DNA from: Hydrogenophaga sp. IBVHS2 | Lineage (GTDB): Bacteria; Pseudomonadota; Gammaproteobacteria; Burkholderiales; Burkholderiaceae_C | Assembly (NCBI RefSeq): GCF_002127215.1 | Contig: NZ_NFUT01000002.1 | Location: 840,162 to 904,161, forward strand | DNA: 64,000 bases | Direction: 5' to 3' | In this document: positions 1 through 9,258 of the stretch, one piece after another | Layout of the letters: the number at the start of each line of letters is the position of its first letter | Position numbering within the stretch: the stretch's first letter is position 1 | Notes under the pieces: model-generated | What the model was told of the DNA's origin: nothing | Databases searched by the model: none | The model's input: only the letters and a program-made list of their open reading frames with translations | Translations under genes and position numbers: made by a program

Positions 1-1433
1 CCGTCGTACTGGCCGCCGCGCGGTCCGGTGCGGCCGAACAGCACCTCGTTGATCATGCTTTTCTCCTCCCCCGCTGGCTCCTGGCTGGCGGCGCCGGGAA
101 TGCGCGGCGTGCGCGGCGCCGCCTTGTCGGCGGGTGCGGCCTCGGCGTCGCCGCGTTGTCCGGCATGGGCGCGGAACATTTCGTAGGCGCTTTCGCGGTC
201 GACCACTTTCTCGTAGGTGCCCGCCACCAGCGACTCGCGCAGCAGGACCTGGCGCTGCTCCGGTGTGATGGGGCCGATCTGGCTGCCCGGGGGCACCACG
301 AACACGCGCTCGGTTTCGGTGGGGCGGCCCTTGGCGTCGAGCAGGCTGACCAGGGCCTCGCCCACCGCCAGTTCGGTGATGGCGGCCTCGATGTCCAGGC
401 CGGCCTTGGGCCGCATGGTCTGCGCCGTGGCCTTGACCGCTTTCTGGTCGCGCGGCGTGAAGGCCCGCAGCGCATGCTGCACCCGGTTGCCCAGCTGGCC
501 CAGCACCGAGTCGGGGATGTCCAGCGGGTTCTGGGTCACGAAATACACGCCCACGCCCTTGGAGCGCACCAGCCGCACCACCAGCTCGATGCGCTCGACC
601 AGCACCTTGGGCGCCTCGTTGAACAGCAGGTGGGCCTCGTCGAAGAAGAACACCAGCTTGGGTTTTTCGGGGTCACCGATCTCGGGCAGCGTCTCGAACA
701 GCTCGGAGAGCATCCACAACAGGAAGGTGGCGTACAGCCGGGGCGAGTTCAGCAGTTTGTCGGCGGCCAGGATGTTGATGACTCCCTTGCCGTCCACCGT
801 CTGCATGAAGTCGGCGATGTCGAGCATGGGTTCGCCGAAGAACCGGTCGCCGCCCTGCTGCTCGATCTGCATCAGGCCGCGCTGGATGGCGCCGATGCTG
901 GCCGAGCTGATGTTGCCGTACTCGGTGGTGAACTGCTTGGCGTTGTCGCCCACGTGCTGCAGCATGGCCCGCAGGTCCTTCATGTCGAGCAGCAGCAGGC
1001 CGTTGTCGTCGGCGATCTTGAAGATCAGGTTGAGCACCCCGGTCTGGGTGTCGTTGAGGTTGAGCATGCGCGAGAGCAGCAGCGGCCCCATGTCGGAGAC
1101 GGTGGCGCGCACCGGATGGCCCTGTTCCCCGAACACGTCCCACAGGGTGGTGGGGCAGGCCACCGGGTCGGGCAGGGCAATGCCGCGGTCCTTGAGCACC
1201 CCGGCCAGCTTCTCCCCGATGCGACCGCTCTGGCTGATGCCGGTGAGGTCGCCCTTGACGTCGGCCATGAACACCGGCACCCCGATGCGGGAGAACTGCT
1301 CGGCCAGCGTCTGCAGCGTCACCGTCTTGCCGGTGCCGGTGGCGCCGGTGATCAGGCCGTGGCGGTTGGCCAGGCCGGGCAGCAGCTGGCAGGTGGTCTG
1401 GGCGTTCTGGGCGATCGTCATCGGCTCGGCCAT
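1..1433 (-). CDS. HerA-like/DUF853 ATPase, C-terminus beyond the window
   Basis: Open frame of 477 codons with no stop before the window edge, so the C-terminus is missing. Residues 30-37 are a Walker A motif (GATGTGKT) and a Walker B-like stretch ([12 protein letters not shown]) lies near residue 260. This is the layout of the DUF853 family, related to the HerA bipolar helicase and VirB4 ATPases. The family is taken to be a DNA-translocating or helicase-like NTPase, but its substrate is not established. I chose the ATG at 1433 ([10 protein letters not shown]); a second ATG four codons later (MTIAQN) is possible. It is divergent from yebC, 87 bp away. Confidence 0.85.
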   Translation of the reverse strand, partial: MAEPMTIAQNAQTTCQLLPGLANRHGLITGATGTGKTVTLQTLAEQFSRIGVPVFMADVKGDLTGISQSGRIGEKLAGVLKDRGIALPDPVACPTTLWDVFGEQGHPVRATVSDMGPLLLSRMLNLNDTQTGVLNLIFKIADDNGLLLLDMKDLRAMLQHVGDNAKQFTTEYGNISSASIGAIQRGLMQIEQQGGDRFFGEPMLDIADFMQTVDGKGVINILAADKLLNSPRLYATFLLWMLSELFETLPEIGDPEKPKLVFFFDEAHLLFNEAPKVLVERIELVVRLVRSKGVGVYFVTQNPLDIPDSVLGQLGNRVQHALRAFTPRDQKAVKATAQTMRPKAGLDIEAAITELAVGEALVSLLDAKGRPTETERVFVVPPGSQIGPITPEQRQVLLRESLVAGTYEKVVDRESAYEMFRAHAGQRGDAEAAPADKAAPRTPRIPGAASQEPAGEEKSMINEVLFGRTGPRGGQYD

Positions 1434-1469
1434 GGCGGGGGGTCCTCCGGGGGTGTGGGTGCACAAACG

Positions 1470-1500
1470 TAAAATCGCGGGCTTATTAGATCAAAGCCCG
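1470..1500 (+). promoter_or_regulatory. Putative yebC promoter -10 with an adjoining inverted repeat
   Basis: TAAAAT at 1470-1475 is a good -10 match. Directly after it, CGGGCTT (1478-1484) and AAGCCCG (1494-1500) form perfect 7-bp arms around a 9-nt AT-rich loop. The repeat spans the expected transcription start, so it could be an operator or a 5'-UTR hairpin. No clear -35 is visible. Confidence 0.35.
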
Positions 1501-1520
1501 TGGGGCAAAAGGACGTTTTC

Positions 1521-2246
1521 GTGGCCGGACACAGCAAATGGGCAAACATCCAGCACCGCAAGGGGCGCCAGGACGAGAAGCGCGGCAAGATCTGGACACG
1601 GGTCATCCGTGAGATCACGGTGGCCGCCCGCCAGGGTGGCGGCGATCCGGCCATGAACCCCCGCCTGCGGCTGGCCATCGAGAAGGCCAAGGCCGCCAAC
1701 ATGCCGGCCGACCGCATCAAGTACAACGTGGACAAGGCCTCGGGCACGCTCGAAGGCCTGTCGCTGGAAGAGATCCGCTACGAGGGCTACGGCATCGGCG
1801 GCGCGGCCATCATCGTCGACACCATGACCGACAACCGGGTGCGCACCGTGGCCGAGGTTCGCCACGCATTCAGCAAGTACGGCGGCAACCTGGGCACCGA
1901 GGGTTCGGTGTCGTTCCAGTTCAAGCACTGCGGCCAGCTGGTGTTTGCGCCCGGCACCTCGGAGGACAAGGTCATGGAGGTGGCGCTGGAGGCGGGTGCC
2001 GAGGATGTGATCACCGACGACGAGGGTGCCATCGAGGTCATCACCTCGCCGACCGAGTTCGAGGCGGTCAAGAACGCCCTGGAGGCCGCCGGCCTCAAGC
2101 CCGAGGTGGCCGAGGTGACCATGCGGGCCGAAAACACCATCGCCCTGGCCGGTGAAGACGCCGCCCGCATGCAGAAGCTGCTGGACATCATCGAAGACCT
2201 GGACGACGTGCAGGCCGTGTTCCACAACGCCGAGATCAGCGAATGA
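1521..2246 (+). CDS. yebC: YebC/PmpR family transcriptional or translational regulator
   Basis: 241-aa protein starting [15 protein letters not shown], the hallmark N-terminus of the YebC/PmpR (TACO1) family. Members are DNA-binding regulators or ribosome-associated factors that help translate difficult stretches. The GTG at 1521 is chosen because it gives the family N-terminus and follows AAGGA at a usable distance; an in-frame GTG at 1500 would add seven residues. It is first in a long operon: its TGA overlaps the purD ATG as ATGA. Confidence 0.93.
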   Translation: MAGHSKWANIQHRKGRQDEKRGKIWTRVIREITVAARQGGGDPAMNPRLRLAIEKAKAANMPADRIKYNVDKASGTLEGLSLEEIRYEGYGIGGAAIIVDTMTDNRVRTVAEVRHAFSKYGGNLGTEGSVSFQFKHCGQLVFAPGTSEDKVMEVALEAGAEDVITDDEGAIEVITSPTEFEAVKNALEAAGLKPEVAEVTMRAENTIALAGEDAARMQKLLDIIEDLDDVQAVFHNAEISE

Positions 2247-3517
2247 AAGTCCTCGTGATTGGCGGCGGCGGCCGCGAGCATGCCCTGGCCTGGCGCCTGA
2301 AGCAGTCCACCGGCGTGAGCCAGGTGTATGTGGCGCCCGGCAACGCCGGCACCGCCCGGGACACCGACCTGATCAACCTGCCCCTCACCGACAAGGCCGC
2401 GCTGCGCGCCTGGGCGCAGGACAACGGCATCGCCCTGACGGTGGTCGGCCCGGAGGCGCCCCTGGCCGCCGGCGTGGTGGACGAGTTCCGCGCCCACGGC
2501 CTGCCCATCTTCGGCCCCACCCAGAAGGCCGCCCAGCTGGAGAGCTCCAAGGCCTTCAGCAAGGCCTTCATGCAGCGCCACGGCATTCCCACAGCCGAGT
2601 ACCAGACCTTCACCGACCCGGCCCAGGCCCACGCCTATGTGGACGCCCAGGGTGCGCCCATCGTGGTCAAGGCCGATGGCCTGGCCGCCGGCAAGGGCGT
2701 GGTCGTGGCCATGACGCTGGCCGAGGCGCACGAGGCCATCGACTTCATGCTGGTGGACAACACCCTGGGCGTGGCCCACAACGAGGGCGGTGCCCGGGTG
2801 GTGATCGAGGAGTTCCTCGAGGGCGAAGAGGCCAGCTTCATCGTCCTGTGCGATGGCGAACATGCCCTGGCCCTGGCCACCAGCCAGGACCACAAGCGCC
2901 TGAAGGACGCCGACCAGGGCCCCAACACCGGCGGCATGGGTGCGTATTCGCCGGCACCCGTGGTCACGCCGGCGGTGCACCAGCGCGCCATGGACGAGGT
3001 GATCCTGCCCACGCTGCGCGGCATGAAGGCCGACGGCATTCCGTACACCGGCTTCCTGTACGCCGGCCTCATGATCACGCCGGACGGCCGGGTCAAGACG
3101 CTGGAGTTCAACTGCCGCATGGGCGATCCCGAAACCCAGCCCATCATGATGCGACTGCGCAGCCCGCTGGCCGACGTGCTGCTGGCCGCCACCCGGGGCG
3201 AACTCGACCGCGTCAGCCTCGACTGGGACCCGCGCGTGGCCCTGGGCGTGGTCATGGCGGCCCATGGTTACCCCATGAACCCGCGCAAGGGCGATGCCAT
3301 CACCGGCCTGCCGGCCGACGAGGCCGACCGCATGGTGTTCCATGCCGGCACCACGGGCAACGGCGAGCGCGTCGAGGTCAGCGGCGGCCGGGTGCTGTGC
3401 GTGACGGCGCTGGCCGACACGGTGGCCGCTGCCCGGCAGCGCGCCTATGCGGTGGTCGACCGGATCCACTTCGACGGCATGCAGTGCCGCCGCGACATCG
3501 GCTTCCGTGCACTCTGA
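2243..3517 (+). CDS. purD: Phosphoribosylamine-glycine ligase (GAR synthetase)
   Basis: 424 aa, the usual PurD length. It joins glycine to 5-phosphoribosylamine with ATP in purine synthesis. The N-terminus has the nucleotide-binding loop [15 protein letters not shown], followed by an ATP-grasp domain containing [15 protein letters not shown] and [12 protein letters not shown]. The start overlaps the yebC stop (ATGA), so translation is probably coupled. Confidence 0.97.
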   Translation: MKVLVIGGGGREHALAWRLKQSTGVSQVYVAPGNAGTARDTDLINLPLTDKAALRAWAQDNGIALTVVGPEAPLAAGVVDEFRAHGLPIFGPTQKAAQLESSKAFSKAFMQRHGIPTAEYQTFTDPAQAHAYVDAQGAPIVVKADGLAAGKGVVVAMTLAEAHEAIDFMLVDNTLGVAHNEGGARVVIEEFLEGEEASFIVLCDGEHALALATSQDHKRLKDADQGPNTGGMGAYSPAPVVTPAVHQRAMDEVILPTLRGMKADGIPYTGFLYAGLMITPDGRVKTLEFNCRMGDPETQPIMMRLRSPLADVLLAATRGELDRVSLDWDPRVALGVVMAAHGYPMNPRKGDAITGLPADEADRMVFHAGTTGNGERVEVSGGRVLCVTALADTVAAARQRAYAVVDRIHFDGMQCRRDIGFRAL

Positions 3518-4142
3518 TCCCGGCGCCGCACGGCCGGTGCGCTTTCCCGAATCCCGTCTGGCCCGGGCGCTGCTGCGTCTGGCCGGCTGGCGGGTCACGT
3601 ACGACGGCTTCCCGACCCGCCAGGGCGTGGCCGTCGTCTATCCGCACACCAGCAACTGGGACTTCGTGGTCATGGTGCTGGCCAAATGGAGCATCGGCAT
3701 CCCGGCCCGCTGGTGGGGCAAGGACAGCCTGTTCCGCGTGCCGGTGCTGGGCCGCTGGATGCGCTGGCTCGGCGGCATCCCGCTGGACCGCAGCTCCTCG
3801 CGCGGCGTGGTGGGCGAAATGGTGGCCGTGTTCGAGGCCGCCAAGGCGTCCGACGAGCTCCTGTGGCTGGGCCTGTCGCCCGAGGGCACCCGCCGCCATA
3901 CCCCGGGCTGGCGCAGCGGCTTCTACCAGGTGGCGCATGGCGCCGAGGTGCCGCTGGCCCTGATACGGCTGGACTATGGTGCCCGCGAGGTCCGCATCAC
4001 CGATTTCATCCGGCTCAGCGGCGACATGGCCGCCGACTACGCCCGCATGGCCGACATCTACGCCGGCGTGCAGGGCCAGCGACCGGAACAGGCCAGCCCG
4101 ATCGTCCCCTTGCCCAAGCGCCCAACCCCCGATACGGTATGA
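3507..4142 (+). CDS. PlsC-like lysophospholipid acyltransferase
   Basis: 211-aa acyltransferase of the 1-acyl-glycerol-3-phosphate family. The catalytic HX4D motif is HTSNWD and the acceptor/phosphate motif is [16 protein letters not shown]. It resembles short PlsC-like proteins found beside haem and purine genes in Burkholderiales. The exact acyl acceptor cannot be read from the sequence. The GTG at 3507 overlaps the end of purD; an upstream in-frame start at 3447 would only read through purD sequence out of frame. Its TGA overlaps the hemF ATG. Confidence 0.85.
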   Translation: MHSDPGAARPVRFPESRLARALLRLAGWRVTYDGFPTRQGVAVVYPHTSNWDFVVMVLAKWSIGIPARWWGKDSLFRVPVLGRWMRWLGGIPLDRSSSRGVVGEMVAVFEAAKASDELLWLGLSPEGTRRHTPGWRSGFYQVAHGAEVPLALIRLDYGAREVRITDFIRLSGDMAADYARMADIYAGVQGQRPEQASPIVPLPKRPTPDTV

Positions 4143-5098
4143 GCATGAACACCACGGCCCCCACATCCTCCAGCGTCCAGGCCCCGGCCGGCGCCATCGA
4201 GACGGTCCGCGAGTTCCTCACGGGACTGCAGCAGCGCATCACCTCGGCGGTGACCGCCCTGGACGGCACCCCCTTCCTGACCGACTGCTGGACCAAGCCG
4301 GCCGGCGAGAAACTGCAGGGCAACGGCATCACCATGATCCTGGAAGGCGGTCCGGTGTTCGAGCGGGCCGGTTGCGGCTTCTCGCACGTCACCGGCCCCC
4401 AGCTGCCGCCCTCGGCCACGCAGCACCGTCCGGAGCTGGCCGGTGCTCCCTTCGAGGCCATGGGCGTGTCGCTGGTGTTCCATCCGCGCAATCCCTATGT
4501 GCCCACGGTGCACATGAACGTGCGCATGCTGGCCGCCACGCCCGCCGGTGGCGAGCCGGTGTGCTGGTTCGGCGGCGGCATGGACCTCACGCCCTACTAC
4601 GGTTTCGAGGAGGATGCGCAGCACTTCCACCGCACCTGCAAGGCGGCCCTGGGCCCGTTCGGCGACGACAAGTACCCGCGCTTCAAGCAGTGGTGCGATC
4701 AGTACTTCTTTCTGAAGCACCGCAACGAGCCGCGCGGCGTGGGCGGCGTGTTCTTCGACGATTTTTCCGAGCTCGGTTTCGACAACAGCTTTGCCATGAT
4801 GGCCGCCACTGGCGACGCCTTCCTGGACGCCTACCTGCCCATCGTCGAGCGCCGTCGCCAGCTGCCCTACGGCGAGCGCGAGCGCGCGTTCCAGCTCTAC
4901 CGGCGCGGCCGCTATGTGGAGTTCAACCTGGTCTGGGACCGCGGCACGCACTTCGGGCTGCAGTCGGGCGGGCGCAGCGAGTCCATCCTGCTGTCCATGC
5001 CGCCGCTGGTGAGCTGGTCCTACAACCACCAGCCGGAGCCCGGCAGCGCCGAGCACCGGCTCTACAGCGAATTCCTGGTGCCCCGGGACTGGGCCTGA
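4139..5098 (+). CDS. hemF: Oxygen-dependent coproporphyrinogen III oxidase
   Basis: 319-aa HemF, which decarboxylates coproporphyrinogen III to protoporphyrinogen IX with O2. Family motifs are clear: [28 protein letters not shown], and near the C-terminus [18 protein letters not shown]. The ATG at 4139 overlaps the preceding TGA; a second ATG at 4145 is possible. HemF implies haem synthesis under aerobic conditions. The TGA shares a base with the nadD ATG (TGATG). Confidence 0.97.
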   Translation: MSMNTTAPTSSSVQAPAGAIETVREFLTGLQQRITSAVTALDGTPFLTDCWTKPAGEKLQGNGITMILEGGPVFERAGCGFSHVTGPQLPPSATQHRPELAGAPFEAMGVSLVFHPRNPYVPTVHMNVRMLAATPAGGEPVCWFGGGMDLTPYYGFEEDAQHFHRTCKAALGPFGDDKYPRFKQWCDQYFFLKHRNEPRGVGGVFFDDFSELGFDNSFAMMAATGDAFLDAYLPIVERRRQLPYGERERAFQLYRRGRYVEFNLVWDRGTHFGLQSGGRSESILLSMPPLVSWSYNHQPEPGSAEHRLYSEFLVPRDWA

Positions 5099-5751
5099 TG
5101 ACCCATCCCTCCGATGGACCGACCATCCGCCGCGTGGGCATGTTCGGCGGGGCCTTCGACCCGCCCCACGGTGCCCACCGGTCCCTGGCCGAAGCGGCCA
5201 TCGCCCAGCTGAACCTGGATGCGCTGCATGTGCTGCCCACCGGGCAGGCCTGGCACAAGACCCGGCCGCTGACCGATGCCGTGCACCGTGTGGCCATGTG
5301 CCGCCTGGCCTTCGGTGATCTGCCCCGGGTGCGCATCGACGAGCGCGAGATCCATCGGCAAGGCCCCAGCTACACCGCCGACACCCTCGCCGAGCTGCGC
5401 CGCGAGCATCCGCAGGCCGAGCTGTTCCTGGTGCTCGGTGCCGATCAGCTGCTGGCCTTCCGGCAGTGGGTGCGCTGGCAGGAGGTGGTGTCGCTGGCCA
5501 CCCTGGCCGTGGCGGCGCGGGCGCGCTCCATCGGCGCCCAGGCGCTGGACGCACCGGTCGAGGAGGCCGATCTGTCCGGCGTCGATCTGCCTTTTGTGCC
5601 CCTGACCATGCCGCTCAACCCGGTGAGCGCCACTGCCGTGCGCGCCCGCCTGGCCGCCGTCGGCCCCGATGCCGCGTCCCTGGACGTGCTGGTGCCGGCT
5701 CCGGTCGCAAGCTATATTTCACAGAACCATCTCTACCAGACCCCTACATGA
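5098..5751 (+). CDS. nadD: Nicotinate-nucleotide adenylyltransferase
   Basis: 217-aa NadD, which forms deamido-NAD from nicotinate mononucleotide and ATP. The HxGH-type nucleotidyltransferase signature lies in GMFGGAFDPPHGAH and the C-terminal phosphate-binding motif is VSATAVR (ISSTxVR type). It overlaps hemF by one base and rsfS by four. The nadD-rsfS-rlmH order is common in proteobacteria and supports the calls for all three. Confidence 0.96.
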   Translation: MTHPSDGPTIRRVGMFGGAFDPPHGAHRSLAEAAIAQLNLDALHVLPTGQAWHKTRPLTDAVHRVAMCRLAFGDLPRVRIDEREIHRQGPSYTADTLAELRREHPQAELFLVLGADQLLAFRQWVRWQEVVSLATLAVAARARSIGAQALDAPVEEADLSGVDLPFVPLTMPLNPVSATAVRARLAAVGPDAASLDVLVPAPVASYISQNHLYQTPT

Positions 5752-6524
5752 CCAGCGAAACCACCGCCAAAAAAGACATCCAGAAACTGCAGCGCGCCAT
5801 CGTCGAGGGGCTGGAGGATGTGAAGGGGCAGGACATCGTGGTGTTCAACACCGAAACGCTCTCGCCGCTGTTCGAGCGCGTCATCATCGCCAGCGGCACC
5901 TCCAACCGCCAGACCAAGGCCCTGGCCGCCAGCGTGCGCGACGCGGTGCGCGAGGCCGGCTTTGACAAGCCGCGCATCGAGGGCGAGGAAAACGGCGAAT
6001 GGATCATCGTGGACTGCGGCCAGGCCGTGGCGCACGTGATGCAGCCCGTGATCCGCCAGTACTACCGGCTGGAAGAGATCTGGGGCGCCAAGCCGGTGCG
6101 CCTGAAGCACGGCGCCGAGAAGGCGGCCGAGAAGGCTTCTGCGCCGGCGAAGAAGACCGCCAGCCGCAAGACCGCCGCCGCCGAGCCGGCTGCCGTGCCC
6201 GGCAAGACCGTGGTCCGCAAGCAGGCGGCCGCCAAGACGGCCGCCAAGGCCCCCGCCGCCGGAAAAGTCTCGGCCGCGAAGAAGGCCGCTCCTGCGAAGT
6301 CGGCAGCCGGGAAGGCCGCACCCGCCAAAACCGCCGCCAAGCCCGCGGCCAGGACGGCAGCCAAGAAAGCGCTGCCCAAGGTGGTGGTCGGCAAGACGGC
6401 CAAGCCGGCCGCCCGGACCGCCGCGAAACCTGCTGCGAAACCCGCCGCGAAACCGGCTGCCAAGGCGCCGGCCCGCAAGACCGTCCAACCCGCTGCCCGC
6501 AAGACCGCGCCCAAGAAGGCATGA
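5748..6524 (+). CDS. rsfS: Ribosomal silencing factor with a long Ala/Lys/Pro tail
   Basis: 258 aa. Residues 1-120 are a complete RsfS (Iojap) domain with [19 protein letters not shown] and [16 protein letters not shown]. RsfS binds uL14 on the 50S subunit and blocks subunit joining in starvation. Residues ~121-258 are a low-complexity Ala/Lys/Pro tail with KPAAK-type repeats, resembling histone H1-like tails. Family members are usually 105-140 aa, so the tail doubles the protein. It overlaps nadD and rlmH by ATGA. Confidence 0.95.
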   Translation: MTSETTAKKDIQKLQRAIVEGLEDVKGQDIVVFNTETLSPLFERVIIASGTSNRQTKALAASVRDAVREAGFDKPRIEGEENGEWIIVDCGQAVAHVMQPVIRQYYRLEEIWGAKPVRLKHGAEKAAEKASAPAKKTASRKTAAAEPAAVPGKTVVRKQAAAKTAAKAPAAGKVSAAKKAAPAKSAAGKAAPAKTAAKPAARTAAKKALPKVVVGKTAKPAARTAAKPAAKPAAKPAAKAPARKTVQPAARKTAPKKA

Positions 6525-6988
6525 AGCTGCTGATCGTCGCGGTCGGCCAGCGGGTTCCCGACTGGGCCCAGACCGCCTATGACGATTACGCCAAGCGCTT
6601 CCCGCCCGAGCTGAAGGTGGAGCTGCGCACGGTCAAGACCGAGCCGCGTGGCTCGCGCAGCACCGAGGCCCTGATGGCGGCCGAACGGGAGCGCATCCAG
6701 GCGGTGCTGCCGCGCGGCTGCCGCACCGTGGTGCTGGACGAGCGAGGCACCTCGCTCACCACCCAGGCGCTGGCCCGCCAGCTCACGCAGTGGCAGCTGG
6801 GCGGCGACGATGTGGCACTCATCATCGGCGGACCGGATGGCCTGGAGCCCGCGTTCCGCGACGCAGCCCACCAGCGCATCCGCCTCTCCGACCTGACCCT
6901 GCCGCACGCCATGGTGCGGGTCCTGCTGATCGAGCAGCTCTACCGTGCCTGGTCGATCAACGCCAACCATCCGTACCACCGGGAATGA
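6521..6988 (+). CDS. rlmH: 23S rRNA pseudouridine-1915 N3-methyltransferase
   Basis: 155-aa SPOUT methyltransferase, full length for RlmH. It methylates pseudouridine 1915 in helix 69 of 23S rRNA on assembled ribosomes. Seen motifs: N-terminal MKLLIVAVG, the SAM-binding [10 protein letters not shown], and the C-terminal [19 protein letters not shown] that forms the trefoil knot, ending NHPYHRE. It lies between rsfS and maf with ATGA overlaps on both sides. Confidence 0.97.
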   Translation: MKLLIVAVGQRVPDWAQTAYDDYAKRFPPELKVELRTVKTEPRGSRSTEALMAAERERIQAVLPRGCRTVVLDERGTSLTTQALARQLTQWQLGGDDVALIIGGPDGLEPAFRDAAHQRIRLSDLTLPHAMVRVLLIEQLYRAWSINANHPYHRE

Positions 6989-7692
6989 AACAAGGCCCCC
7001 ACGCGCCAAAGCTGCGCGGGTCGCTGCCCCCCGAGGGGGCGAGGTCCGCCTTGGGACGGCCCGGCGCCGGCCCCTTGCTCTACCTCGCTTCGCAGAGCCC
7101 GCGCCGCAAGCAGCTGCTGGAGCAGTGGGGTGTGCTCCCCGAGCTGCTGCTGCCCGATGCGGATGAAGATGTCGAATCGCTGGAGGTCGTGCGGGGCGGC
7201 GAGGCTCCGGCCACCTACGTGCAGCGCGTCACGCGGCTCAAGCTGCAGGCCTCGATGGAACGCCTGCAGCGGCGCGGACTGCCACCGGCCCCGGTGCTGT
7301 GTGCCGACACCACGGTGGCCTTGGGCCGGCGCATCATGGGCAAGCCGGCCGATGCGGCCGAGGCCCGCGCCATGCTGCGCGATCTGGCCGGCAAGACCCA
7401 TCGGGTGCTGACCGCCGTGGCGGTGGGCGTGCCGGCGCGCCGGGCCGGTGGTGAAGGCCGGATGGTGCAGGCGCTGTCGGTGTCGACCGTCACCTTTGCA
7501 CCGCTGACCCGAGCCGAGATCGACCGCTATGTGGCCGGGGGCGAGCCCATGGGCAAGGCCGGTGCGTATGCGTTGCAGGGCCAGGCCGCCTTGTGGGTCC
7601 GCCGCATGACCGGCAGCCACTCGGGCATCGTCGGCCTGCCGGCCTTCGAGACCGCGCAGGTGCTGCGCGAGGTCGGTCTCCCTCTGTACTGA
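6985..7692 (+). CDS. maf: Maf-family nucleoside triphosphate pyrophosphatase
   Basis: 235 aa. The Maf signature [18 protein letters not shown] begins only at about residue 32; Maf proteins normally start one or two residues before it. The catalytic ADTTV and [13 protein letters not shown] segments follow. Family members hydrolyse non-canonical or modified NTPs. The extra ~28 N-terminal residues are encoded by a GC-rich palindromic repeat at 6996-7070. The ATG at 6985 overlaps the rlmH stop, so the reading frame survived the insertion. An alternative start inside or after the repeat is not evident. Confidence 0.92.
   Translation: MKQGPHAPKLRGSLPPEGARSALGRPGAGPLLYLASQSPRRKQLLEQWGVLPELLLPDADEDVESLEVVRGGEAPATYVQRVTRLKLQASMERLQRRGLPPAPVLCADTTVALGRRIMGKPADAAEARAMLRDLAGKTHRVLTAVAVGVPARRAGGEGRMVQALSVSTVTFAPLTRAEIDRYVAGGEPMGKAGAYALQGQAALWVRRMTGSHSGIVGLPAFETAQVLREVGLPLY
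6996..7070 (+). repeat. GC-rich palindromic repeat inserted in the 5' end of maf
   Basis: The stretch contains a perfect hairpin, GCCCCC (7026-7031) and GGGGGC (7035-7040), followed by a CCGCCTTGGGACGGCCCGG-like arm. From memory this matches an interspersed repeat common in Comamonadaceae intergenic regions. Here it is translated and gives Maf an added N-terminus. No second copy was noticed in the window. Confidence 0.5.
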
Positions 7693-7713
7693 ACACCCTT
7701 CGTCGACCAAGCC

Positions 7714-9246
7714 ATGAGCCAAGACATCCTGATCAACTGGTCACCCCAGGAAACCCGCGTGGCGGTGGTGGAGCAGGGCGCCGTGCAGGAGGTGCATCTG
7801 GAGCGCACCCTGGAGCGGGGTCTGGTGGGCAACATCTACCTGGGCAAGGTGTCCCGCGTGCTGCCGGGCATGCAGTCGGCCTTCATCGACATCGGGCTGG
7901 ACCGCGCGGCCTTCCTGCACGTGGCCGACCTGATGCCCAACATCCAGGCCAAGCACGCACCGGCACGGCCTCCCGAGGCCGAGGCGAATCCTGCGCAGGG
8001 GAATGCCCCGCGGGTGCTCACGCCCAACCCGGTGCTGCCGATCGAGCGGCAGATCTTCGAGGGCCAGGCGCTCATGGTGCAGGTGCTCAAGGACCCCATC
8101 GGCACCAAGGGCGCCCGCCTGACGGCCCAGATCAGCATCGCGGGGCGCCTGCTGGTGTTCCTGCCGCAGGACAACCATGTGGGCGTTTCGCAGAAGATCC
8201 CCCCGGCGCAGCGCGAGGCCTTGCGCCAGCGCGTCACGCAACTGGCGGCCACCCCGGACGGCAGCGCCACCGGGGGCTTCATCCTGCGCACCAACGCCGA
8301 GGATGCCGCCGACCAGGAGCTGATCGACGACATCGCCTACCTGCGCAAGACCTGGCTGCGCATCAAGGAGGCGGCCACCCGCCAGCCCCCGGCCACCCTG
8401 CTGCACGAAGACCTCAACCTGATGCAGCGGGTGCTGCGCGACCTGGTGGGCGCGCAGACCCAGTCGATCCGCATCGATTCCCGCGAGCAGCACGGCCTGC
8501 TGAGCGGGTTCGCCCAGGAGTTCATGCCCGACACCGTGGCCAAGCTGCAGCACTACAGCGGTGAGCGGCCGATCTTCGACCTGTTCCACATCGACGACGA
8601 CATCGCCAAGGCCCTGGGCCGGCGGGTCGACCTGAAGTCCGGCGGCTACCTGGTCATCGACCAGACCGAAGCCCTGACCACGGTCGACGTGAACACCGGC
8701 GGCTTCGTGGGGGCCCGCAACTTCGACGACACGGTGTTCCGCACCAACCTCGAGGCGGCGCAGGCCATCGCGCGGCAGCTGCGGCTGCGCAATCTGGGCG
8801 GCATCGTCATCGTGGACTTTATCGACATGACGCGCGAGGACCACCGCGGTGCCGTGCTGACCGAGTTCCGCAAGCAGCTCGCGCGCGACCGGGTCAAGAC
8901 CATGATCGGCGGCTTCTCGCAGCTGGGCCTGGTGGAGATGACGCGCAAGCGCACCCGCGAATCGCTGGCCCACATGCTGTGCGAGCCTTGCGAGGCCTGC
9001 GCCGGCAAGGGCGAGGTCAAGACCGCCCGCAGCGTGTGCTACGACATCCTGCGCGAGATCCTGCGCGAGGCGCGGGCCTTCAACCCGCGTGAGTTCCGGG
9101 TGGTGGCCTCACCCAAGGTGGTGGAGCTGTTCCTGGATGAAGAGCGGGCCCACCTGGCCGGGCTGTCGGACTTCATCGGCAAGCCCATTTCGCTGCAGGC
9201 CGAAAGCTCCATGACCCAGGAGCAGTACGACATCGTCCTGCTCTGA
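7714..9246 (+). CDS. rng: Ribonuclease G
   Basis: 510 aa, slightly longer than the ~490 aa of E. coli RNase G. It matures the 5' end of 16S rRNA and degrades mRNAs. An N-terminal S1-like region (GNIYLGKVSRVLPGMQSAFIDIG) is followed by the RNase E/G catalytic domain with TVDVNTGGFVG and VIVDFIDM. The zinc-link cysteines are in CEPCEACAGKG. No RNase E-type C-terminal scaffold is present. A short Pro/Ala-rich insert near residue 80 explains the extra length. It starts 21 bp after maf and converges on msbA. Confidence 0.95.
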   Translation: MSQDILINWSPQETRVAVVEQGAVQEVHLERTLERGLVGNIYLGKVSRVLPGMQSAFIDIGLDRAAFLHVADLMPNIQAKHAPARPPEAEANPAQGNAPRVLTPNPVLPIERQIFEGQALMVQVLKDPIGTKGARLTAQISIAGRLLVFLPQDNHVGVSQKIPPAQREALRQRVTQLAATPDGSATGGFILRTNAEDAADQELIDDIAYLRKTWLRIKEAATRQPPATLLHEDLNLMQRVLRDLVGAQTQSIRIDSREQHGLLSGFAQEFMPDTVAKLQHYSGERPIFDLFHIDDDIAKALGRRVDLKSGGYLVIDQTEALTTVDVNTGGFVGARNFDDTVFRTNLEAAQAIARQLRLRNLGGIVIVDFIDMTREDHRGAVLTEFRKQLARDRVKTMIGGFSQLGLVEMTRKRTRESLAHMLCEPCEACAGKGEVKTARSVCYDILREILREARAFNPREFRVVASPKVVELFLDEERAHLAGLSDFIGKPISLQAESSMTQEQYDIVLL

Positions 9247-9258
9247 GCCGGAGTCGCT

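Noticed and set aside
156..1656. Plus-strand frames over the first gene
   Set aside because: Shadows of the HerA-like ATPase on the minus strand, which reads through with Walker motifs to the window edge.
2152..3963. 603-codon plus-strand frame over purD
   Set aside because: Low-complexity Arg/Pro/Gly translation, out of frame with purD and the acyltransferase, which have full family motifs.
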